Origin: Ecytonucleospora hepatopenaei
Taxonomy: Eukaryota > Microsporidia > Enterocytozoonidae
DNA: 64,000 nt
Direction: 5' to 3'
NCBI GenBank assembly: GCA_026692725.1
Contig: JAPMUG010000001.1
Location: forward strand, 744,001 to 808,000
A model generated the notes under the pieces. The model searched no databases and was not told the DNA's origin. It was given only the letters and a program-made list of their open reading frames with translations. A program made the position numbers and the translations under genes. Every line of letters starts with the position of its first letter. Positions within the stretch are counted from its first letter, which is position 1. Below are positions 56,261-64,000 of this stretch, in pieces.

Positions 56261-57859
56261 ATGAATACCAATAATAAATATAATAATATTACATGTAATA
56301 CTGAATCAATTTCTATATCAAAATATGAACAAAAACTAATTGATGAATGTACATGTCTTACTGAGAATATAATAATGTCATATATAAAAGTATTACTAAA
56401 AGATAGAAATATAAATATATTAACAATGGATGAGTTTATTAAGGTAGTAGAATATAAAATAAATAAAAAGAAAAATAACAATATATATAACAATAATATA
56501 AATATCAATATCAATATAAATTATCCTATTATAATAGTTTATAAATCATGTTTAGATTATTCATTAGTTTATTATGATTTAAAAACAATATACACGTATA
56601 GCAAACCAGAAATATATGCAAAGAATGATTATAGAGAAGATTCAGATTTAGATACAGATTATTATGACACATATTTTGATGATATAAATACATATACATA
56701 TAATACTAATACTAATACTAATACTAATACTAATACTAATACTAATACTAATACTAATACTAATACTAATACTAATACTAATACTAATACTAATACTAAT
56801 ACTAATACTAATACTAATACTAATACTAATACTAATACTAATACTAATACTAATACTAATACTAATACTAATACTAATACTAATACTAATACTAATACTA
56901 ATACTAATACTAATACTAATACTAATACTAATACTAATACTAATACTAATACTAATACTAATACTAATACTAATACTAATACTAATACTAATACTAATAC
57001 TAATACTAATACTAATACTAATACTAATACTAATACTAATACTAATACTAATACTAATACTAATACTAATACTAATACTAATACTAATACTAATACTAAT
57101 ACTAATACTAATACTAATACTAATACTAATACTAATACTAATACTAATACTAATACTAATACTAATACTAATACTAATACTAATACTAATACTAATACTA
57201 ATACTAATACTAATACTAATACTAATACTAATACTAATACTAATACTAATACTAATACTAATACTAATACTAATACTAATACTAATACTAATACTAATAC
57301 TAATACTAATCAATTTACTGTTAATAATGTTATTGATTTAACTAATGAAAGTATAACTTCAATTAGACAATTAGTTATGAGTGGAATAGATGTAACTGTT
57401 AGAATATTAGAAATAGGTGATTTTTTAGTTCATAGCATAGGTGGGAGTAGATTTCAAATAAGATGTATATCAAGAACAAGTGGTAATGTTATTATAGAAC
57501 AAATGAATTTATATATGATATTAACAAATAATACTAATAATACTAATAGTAATACTAATAGTAATAATACTAATTTAAATGTACATGATGTTAAAAGGAA
57601 TTTATTAAAAGGTGATAATCTTTTTAATCATATTGATTATTATATAAAGAAAATATATTATGATAAAAGTAATATGAACATATTGCAAAATAAAACAAAA
57701 ATATGTAGCAATGAAGATTTAAACAAAGAAAGCTTTTGTATTTGTATGCTTTTAGAATCAATATTTTTTAAGGAAAAGACAAAAGAAATATTCATAAACC
57801 TTGATATAGAAAGTTATTCAAAGAAAATAAAGAAAATGTTATATGAATTTTATGAATAA
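56261..57859 (+). CDS. Protein with a 203-residue (Asn-Thr) repeat tract
   Basis: 532 aa. Residues 1-147 are ordinary Asn/Tyr/Lys-rich sequence. Residues 148-350 are a perfect Asn-Thr dipeptide repeat encoded by AATACT hexamers (see the repeat entry). Residues 351-532 resume a globular-looking sequence with VIDLTNESITSIRQLVMSGIDVTVRILEIGDFLVHSIGG, then shorter NTNS runs near 425-440. No signal peptide. The frame stays open through the entire repeat, and C-terminal codons are clean, so the gene is likely expressed. Family not recognised. Confidence 0.6.
   Translation: MNTNNKYNNITCNTESISISKYEQKLIDECTCLTENIIMSYIKVLLKDRNINILTMDEFIKVVEYKINKKKNNNIYNNNININININYPIIIVYKSCLDYSLVYYDLKTIYTYSKPEIYAKNDYREDSDLDTDYYDTYFDDINTYTYNTNTNTNTNTNTNTNTNTNTNTNTNTNTNTNTNTNTNTNTNTNTNTNTNTNTNTNTNTNTNTNTNTNTNTNTNTNTNTNTNTNTNTNTNTNTNTNTNTNTNTNTNTNTNTNTNTNTNTNTNTNTNTNTNTNTNTNTNTNTNTNTNTNTNTNTNTNTNTNTNTNTNTNTNTNTNTNTNTNTNTNTNTNTNTNTNTNTNTNTNTNQFTVNNVIDLTNESITSIRQLVMSGIDVTVRILEIGDFLVHSIGGSRFQIRCISRTSGNVIIEQMNLYMILTNNTNNTNSNTNSNNTNLNVHDVKRNLLKGDNLFNHIDYYIKKIYYDKSNMNILQNKTKICSNEDLNKESFCICMLLESIFFKEKTKEIFINLDIESYSKKIKKMLYEFYE
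56702..57310 (+). repeat. Perfect AATACT hexanucleotide array, about 101.5 copies
   Basis: Uninterrupted for 609 bp with no base change visible. In-frame on the + strand it encodes (Asn-Thr)n; read on the minus strand it gives an equally long open frame of alternating Ile-Ser. Perfect homogeneity points to recent expansion or to a collapsed or over-extended assembly. Confidence 0.95.
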
Positions 57860-58024
57860 ACTGATACATGCAATTTAAACATTCTATAAATATTATAAAT
57901 TTTATTAGATTATATAAATGTTATTTACTTTTATATGTTAACAATTTTATAAACTTTATTAGATTATATTAAACTTTATTAGATTATATATGTGAATAAT
58001 TTATATTTTAATATTTTGTTAAAC

Positions 58025-58465
58025 ATGAATATATTCAAATTTTATTTAGGTAAAACATGATTATGATGGGTTAAAAAGTACAAGATTATTTATAAGGGCT
58101 ATATTATACTACACATTAAATTTAAAGATAAAAAGGGAAGACTTTGTCGTAATTACAGTAGAAGGTAAAAAAGTAATAAATGAAAAGGAAAAGTTCATAT
58201 TGGAATTAAAATATAAATCCAAAGAATATGGTGGTATAGATGGATTTTACAAGAGAAAAGACAAATATGGAAATTGGCTATTTCAACTCAAATTGCACAA
58301 AGTGATCCAAGAAAGGTATTTCCTTTTTTTAGTTTAGTTAGTTTTAGAGCCATTTTTATTTTTAAAATAAGTTGTGAAACCAAATACAATGCGATAAACA
58401 ATAATGGACTAAAAAATATTGGAAAGAAAATAATAAAAAAACAATTATTTTTAATAGAACACTAA
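58025..58465 (+). pseudogene. Broken ORF, probably one decayed gene
   Basis: Three frame segments read in order. ATG at 58025 begins MNIFKFYLG; from 58050 an open frame continues for 95 codons (KREDFVVITVEGKKVINEKE in the middle), ending at TAG 58335. Beyond a T7 run (58324-58330) the other frame stays open to 58465. One missing T there would continue the reading frame. Another lesion lies near 58045. The protein is not recognised. Separated from the Asn-Thr gene by 165 bp of A+T repeats (AAACTTTATTAGATTATAT units). Confidence 0.5.
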
Positions 58466-58679
58466 AAATGTCTAGTTATATTTTAGAATGGGTTGTTTTG
58501 ATTCAAATTCACCTAAACAACTGATTTAGACAAAAAAATTTTATAATAGTGTCATTTGGTTTAAATTGAAAATATTTTAATAAAAACTTAAAATTCATGT
58601 AATATTATGTTTAAGATAAAAATAGATATTAGTTATAAAGCGCCTAATTTAAAATAAACTTTAACAATATCAATATCAA

Positions 58680-58800
58680 CTTCTTGTTTTATTTTATTTT
58701 AATTTAATTTATTTTATTTTATTTTATTTTAATTTTAATTTATTTTAATTTATTTTAATTTATTTTAATTAATTTTAATTTATTTTATTTTAATTTATAT
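58680..58800. repeat. T/A low-complexity tract (TTTTAATTTA units)
   Basis: Degenerate tandem of TTTTATTTTA and TTTTAATTTA units running to the end of the neighbouring broken gene. Probably simple-sequence spacer. Confidence 0.7.
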
Positions 58801-59959
58801 TAGTAATATATTTGTCATTTTCTTCCATTAAAAATAATTTGTTAGTATTGTTATCATCATTGTTTTTTGTTATATTTTTAAGGTTATTTTTATACACATC
58901 ATTTACATCTTTCATAAACTTTTTTATTTCATTATCAGTATATGCAATATGTTTTAAGTTATATTTAGCACAAAAAAGTTTACGTTTTACTCGCAAAGTA
59001 TTTTTGTTTTTAAATATATTATTTTCATCCCAATCTTTATATATAATAGCTAGTTCATTCTTTGTGACAATATTTGTAACATTATTTGTTACATTATTTT
59101 GCGAAAAATCCATGTCTTCCAATATACAAAAATTTTCTAATTGTATAAAATGTTTTTTAAACCTTATCATTTTGTTATATAAAGTATAATCAATAGAAAA
59201 TATTGCTTTTACATTATCTGTATACATATTTAATAGATTTTGAAATTCATCAATTATAGTAAAAGCTTGAATAATATGTGCAACACTAACATGCATATAC
59301 ATGTCAGTCAACATCATTTTAAACTTTAACTTTTCATTAAAATCTTTATAGTTTGCTATCATAAATTTATTGTATTTATGTGCAGCTAAAATTAGATTAG
59401 TAATAGAATTTAGAAAAAAACATTAAAATATAATTTTCTATATTCTAAAAAAGTCATTCTAAGTTTTGTAGTTTTACAAAATTTATATATTGTACCTTCA
59501 TGGAAAAAATCATCAATTTTTAAATTAGTATTCATTTTAAGATTATAAAAAGGTATAAGATATTTTTTCAAAAAAAAATAAATGGTTGAGCTTAAAGCTT
59601 TTGTTCCTAATGTAAATTTGGTAAAATCAGGCTTTTCCAAATTTATAAGCATGTTTTTGATAAATATATCATATTCATTGTGTTTTGGGCCAGACCAAAC
59701 TTTAGAGAATAAATTATATATAAATAAATCTTCTAAAATTTTTTCATTAAATGTTTTAAATAATTCTTCCATATCCTTAAAATATTCATTATCATTAATA
59801 TTATCTAAAAGTGTTTCTGTTGTGTTGTTTATTTCTTTTTCTACACTATTGTGTAAATGTAAAGTTGTAAGATTGTATTCATTTTCTTTTTTTATAATAA
59901 TAGCATTATAAAGAACATTAGCAAAAACAAATAAAATTTAAAAATTTAAAATAAATCAT
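58790..59959 (-). pseudogene. Secreted-type protein gene with two frameshifts
   Basis: On the minus strand AACCCT directly precedes ATG at 59959, followed by a signal-like MIYFKFLNFI. Within 59921-59937 (A5 at 59923-59927) the open frame shifts by one; it then continues to 59410 (120 codons after a Met at 59772, with upstream open frame carrying an Asn/Thr-rich stretch). At A7 59414-59420 (plus strand) a second shift leads into the frame ending at 58790 (190 codons from 59362). Both junctions are 1-base changes in homopolymers. The combined protein would have about 390 residues and is not recognised. CCC and signal peptide argue it was a real gene. Confidence 0.6.
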
Positions 59960-62245
59960 AGGGTTTTTTATTATAAAGTTTAAAAAGCATAGACTAACAT
60001 CTAATTAGAAAATTAATATTTCTTTAACAATACAATTAATATGTACAAAAGACATAGTAAAGATGTGTATATATTTATAACAATTTATTCATTAGATTAT
60101 TTAACCTTAAAAGTTTAAAAAAATATAATTATTTATATTTTTACATAAAAACAAAATAATAGCATTATTTAGTAAACTTTTAAACATGTTTTTATTATAT
60201 ATCAATTTATTAGTAATAGAAAAACAATAAAAACTTATTTATTTATTCATAAAAATAGAAATCAATAGATAAAAAAGTAAGTTTATTTTATAACATAGGA
60301 AAAGGATAAGGTAAGTATAAAAAGTAACTAATAAACATAAAATAACAAATACAAGCAAATATGTAAAAATAATTTTTATCACTATATGGTTAAGAAACAA
60401 AGATATAAACTAAATATAAAAATACGTTTTTATTACTAATACACATGATACTATTAAAATTTTGAATCATTATAAAATGAACCATATAACTTAATGTATA
60501 GTAAAATAGTATCATTTAAATCAATATTATGTAATACACAAAACAATAGTAATATTTAAACAATTATATAATAACTATACTTAATATGATTAATATACAT
60601 ATTACAATAAATAAAATAAATATTAAAGATATTATTTAAACATGTTACTAATTAATAAATTATAAAAACTAAAACATTAGAGATAATATCAGGTAATAAA
60701 TATTATAGCATTATAAAAATATAAACATAAATATAGAAGTAATAATAAAGTAAAAAAGATAAAAAAATACATTAGACACATTTATATTATATTATATTAT
60801 AGTATATTATATAATATTATTTGATTAAAATATATATTATATAATACATCAATATATAACATTATTATAAGATAATATAAAGATGTATTAGTAAAATCAA
60901 AAGAATATAATTTAAAATGATATTTAAAATAAATTTAACTTCAATAACACATAATACAATATAAAAGTGTTAATATAAAATTTAGTAGTTTATTGTATAA
61001 TTATTATATAGGTATTGTTGTATATTGATAAAATATTAGATATAAAAAATACTAACATAAACAGTAATAATAGTAATAATACTTAACAATATAGAATATA
61101 ATATTAAAAACATTAAAAATAAAATATAAGGTAAAATGCATTAAACTAACAATATAAAGAAATATTAAATAAAAAATAGAAAATGTTTAAAAGCATATGT
61201 AATATATAAAGAAAATAATAAATATAAAAAATATAAAGAAATATTAGCATGTAATAATAAATGACAATAATAACAATAATAACAAGTATTTGTGTTTTAT
61301 ATAAAAAAGATAAATGATACTACTAGTAAATTATTAAAGATAGAAATATATTAATTATACTCTTGTTTTAGTATTTTATTACTTAATTGTTTTATTACTT
61401 AATTATTTTATTACTTAATTATTTAGTTACTTTATTATTTTATTATTTTAGTATTTTAGTATTTTATTAATTGTTAATTTTATAAGTTTTAAACATACTA
61501 ATAAATGAATCAAATTTTACATATAAGATAAATATTTATTAAAAACAATATATGTAAGGTTATAAATAAATCTTGTGCTATACCTTATAAAAATATTTTA
61601 TTAGTAAAATTATAAACATAAAAAACAGTAGTAAAATTATAAGTATATTTAATAGTATAGGTAAAATTTCAAGGGCAAAAAGTAATGTAAACTTTTTAAA
61701 AGTCAAATTTTATTAGTAAAAAGTTACAAAAATAATTTCAATTTTTTAGGCAAAAATATTTTATAAAGCACAATTAAAACAAGAAAAAGTTAAAAAACTA
61801 AATTAAACATAATTTTATCAAATTATTTAACACCTCTTTTATTAGATAACATGTTTTTTAAATAAAATTGTTTTTTTATTGTTGTATGCCACATCCTGAC
61901 AAAATTTACAAATAATAGGTGTTTAAAATAAACTTGTGTATTTCTAAGTTTTAGCATATTTATGTAAGTACAAGCATTATAACATTCTTTTACATTTAAT
62001 TAGTTTGAAAAGTTTATTTAAACTTTACAGCTTAAAAAACAAGTATTAGATAAAGTCATCCGTAATTATTTATTCAGTGATAAGTTTTTAATCAAAATAG
62101 AGTTTATTAATAAGTAGTGTTAAATAAATAAGAACCTTAATTTTGATAGGTTAAAAAATGTTATTTAGTAAATTAAAAAAGGTTTAATAAATAAATCTCT
62201 AATTTTCAAACTAATATTTATTTTGTCTCCTTTAACATGAAAGTC
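59960..62245. other. Gene-poor A+T region
   Basis: About 2.3 kb without any ORF longer than noise, extremely A+T rich. Local simple repeats occur, for example TATTACTTAATTATTTT units near 61370-61470 and ATTATATTATATTATAG near 60785-60815. No RNA gene, transposase or telomere repeat was seen. Confidence 0.6.
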
Positions 62246-62531
62246 AATAATGTAATAATGTAATAATGTAATAATGTAATAATGTAATAATGTAATAATG
62301 TAATAATGTAATAATGTAATAATGTAATAATGTAATAATGTAATAATGTAATAATGTAATAATGTAATAATGTAATAATGTAATAATGTAATAATGTAAT
62401 AATGTAATAATGTAATAATGTAATAATGTAATAATGTAATAATGTAATAATGTAATAATGTAATAATGTAATAATGTAATAATGTAATAATGTAATAATG
62501 TAATAATGTAATAATGTAATAATGTAATAAT
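62246..62531 (+). repeat. 8-bp minisatellite (AATGTAAT)n, about 36 copies
   Basis: 286 bp of uninterrupted AATGTAAT units. Because 8 is not a multiple of 3, all frames cycle; the minus strand shows an artefactual open frame repeating LLHYYIIT, which is not a gene. Confidence 0.95.
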
Positions 62532-62606
62532 TTCTGCGTTGGAAAATCCAACAAATTTTTAATTATCATTAAATATATTTTTAAGTTATCATTGATTATT
62601 TATTGA

Positions 62607-63314
62607 AGGAAAATCTTTTGTTTGTTTTTAAATGTGGTTTTTTGTACTCTAAATTTTATTTTTAAAATAAAATATGAGCATAATAATGCAGAAACAGAAG
62701 ATTTATGGGAAGAACTTGATAAATCAAGGGATAATAATGAAATAAAGATAAAAGACCTTATTGACAGTTAATTTTCAACTAACAATAAAATGGTAACTAA
62801 CAATAAAATGGTATAACACAAAAAACAATTCTAATAATAGTTTAAGTAATAGTGGAAAAGTAGAAAAAATATTATTTGATAAAACAGAAAGAACAATTCA
62901 TAAATTACTAAACAACTTTATAAGTTTATTTTAAAATATAATTTATTATTTTAAATTAAAAGAATATTTTATAAAATTACTTAGTGATAAATACAGTTCT
63001 TTAAATTTAAACAATGTTGATGCTTTAAATTTAGTAGCAGATTTTTTTGAATTTTCAACAACATTATATAGATAAATCAAATAGAATTGTATATAGAAAA
63101 ACAATAATAAATAATAAATGTAGTAGAAAAAGAGACAAATTATGAAGTAATTGAAAATGTATTAATGAATTTGAATTTTTTGAAAAATGCATTTTAAGAT
63201 AATAATGTTAAACATTTCAAATTACACTTTAAAGATATGCAAAACAAAATAGTTGAGAATAGATTAAAAAACATAAATTTAATTACTAGTATACAAGATA
63301 AAGACATTAAGTGA
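62607..63314 (+). pseudogene. Multi-lesion decayed gene
   Basis: Coding-like segments in one direction. 62607-62769 begins with a hydrophobic segment (IFCLFLNVVFCTLNFIF), then acidic residues (ETEDLWEELDKSRDNNEIK). 62797-63075 in another frame is interrupted by TAA at 62932 and holds KVEKILFDKTERTIHKLL and NVDALNLVADFFEF. 63111-63314 has one internal TAA at 63195 and holds KETNYEVIENVL and NKIVENRL. Amino acid composition is far from random A+T translation, so a former secreted or membrane protein is likely. Family unknown. Confidence 0.5.
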
Positions 63315-64000
63315 TTTATGTATTGATAAAATAGCAGTAACCATATGAGTACAGAATAGTATTTTTAAGATAGAGAGTAAATATGTATTGTATTATAGTA
63401 TATAGGAAGAACTATTTAATGTCACTGGTATAAATAATGATTTTTACAAAACAAATATATGAATATATATAATGCAGTAGTAGCTAACAATACTAACAAA
63501 TTTATTATAGTATTACTACTATTATAAAATATTTTGTAATACACAACTATATATTAACTACTAAAAACTTTTTATATGTTTTATAAATAAATAGTATAAT
63601 AACTAAAATTATTAGTGTATATTATATATTAGTAGTTTTAAGATATTTTATGTTAAAATAATTTGAAAAATAAAATATAATAGAAATAAAAAACACGTAG
63701 GTAAAAAGGAAAAGAAAAAAGATGAAATAAAAGTATATATAGAATGCAATGATATTGAAAATTGAATAGTTTTAGGTAGATGTATTTTTCAATTTTTTGT
63801 ATTTGTGAGTATACCCTTTAGTAAAAAATATGGTTAATAAAATTAGTACTAGTAAATATTTTTTAACCCTAATAGTAAAATAGAATAAAAAAGAATATAA
63901 AAGAATAATAGTAGAAATATAATTTAAATGTATTAATATAAGTGTAAAACATAATATAAATGATAGTAAATAAATTATAAGTATATAAAATGCATTAGTT
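63315..64000. other. A+T region with a small coding-like fragment
   Basis: No gene. A short open segment near 63690-63766 reads KKEKKKDEIKVYIECNDIEN and ends in TGA, similar in style to the decayed gene just upstream. The remaining sequence is simple A+T spacer to the window end. Confidence 0.4.

Noticed and set aside
56648..57313. 221-codon minus-strand frame of alternating Ile-Ser
   Set aside because: It is the antisense of the AATACT repeat; period 6 keeps every in-phase frame open. No flanking coding sequence supports it.
58274..58465. 63-codon frame taken alone as a small gene
   Set aside because: It begins inside another open segment and is better explained as the continuation of a frameshifted gene.
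62165..62569. 134-codon frame repeating LLHYYIIT
   Set aside because: Artefact of the 8-bp minisatellite, with no non-repetitive domain.
59960..64000. Search for telomere repeats, rRNA, transposase or reverse transcriptase in the right flank
   Set aside because: No TTAGGG-like array, rRNA block, or motifs such as DDE or YxDD were seen; only A+T spacer, a minisatellite and decayed frames.
1..64000. CRISPR arrays, bacterial operons and riboswitches
   Set aside because: Repeats are simple tandem arrays without unique spacers, and the gene content is eukaryotic.

Overview
The window reads as part of a microsporidian nuclear chromosome. The evidence is eukaryotic core genes (26S proteasome, CCT chaperonin, eIF3, Pol III and TFIIIC, V-ATPase, SRP receptor, CDK1/CDC7) packed intronless on both strands with spacers of tens to about 200 bp. 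Proteins are shortened relative to yeast; midasin is the extreme case. The DNA is very A+T rich, and a CCC triplet lies 2-20 nt upstream of about 20 start codons, as reported for microsporidian genes. No mitochondrial respiration gene, rRNA operon or bacterial operon is present. The species cannot be named from the sequence alone.

Layout. 1-9.8 kb: a 5'-truncated CHY zinc-finger gene, a single-pass membrane protein, a GH19/lysozyme-like protein, a GPAT-type acyltransferase, SUA5, RPN7, orphan genes, RPC34 and tRNA-Leu(AAG). 10-20.9 kb: eIF3i, a Tcp10/CPAP G-box-like protein, CCT3, a HAP3-type histone fold, SRP receptor alpha, uL23, CDK1, V-ATPase D, RPT3 and CDC7. 21-35.6 kb: a Pro/Thr/Cys-rich secreted protein (candidate polar-tube or spore-wall protein), an ARL GTPase, an 8.4-kb midasin gene, a possible TFIIIC subunit and proteasome beta5. 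35.7-49.4 kb: a possible degenerate methyltransferase, NOT2/5, G6PD, a TFIIB-like factor, DPH6, NSE4, a lysine-rich secreted protein, eL6, TFC1, a cyclophilin, uL2, a longin-type coat subunit and a double B-box protein.

From 49.4 kb the character changes. Spacers lengthen, tandem repeats appear, and orphan secreted or membrane proteins dominate: a 714-aa type I protein, a 320-aa tail-hydrophobic protein, a membrane-anchored PARG/MavL-like macrodomain protein, and a protein with an uninterrupted (Asn-Thr)~101 tract. RFC2 is the only conserved core gene here, together with a Mis18-like gene broken by one frameshift at a T8 run. From 58 to 64 kb there are only broken genes, an 8-bp minisatellite and A+T spacer, which suggests a subtelomeric or decaying flank.

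Functional links: three proteasome genes (RPN7, RPT3, PRE2), several Pol III genes (RPC34, TFC1, possibly a B-block subunit, tRNA-Leu), ribosome building (midasin, uL2, uL23, eL6) and chromosome or cell-cycle genes (CDK1, CDC7, NSE4, RFC2, Mis18-like). The most novel candidate is the macrodomain protein at 54906-55994.
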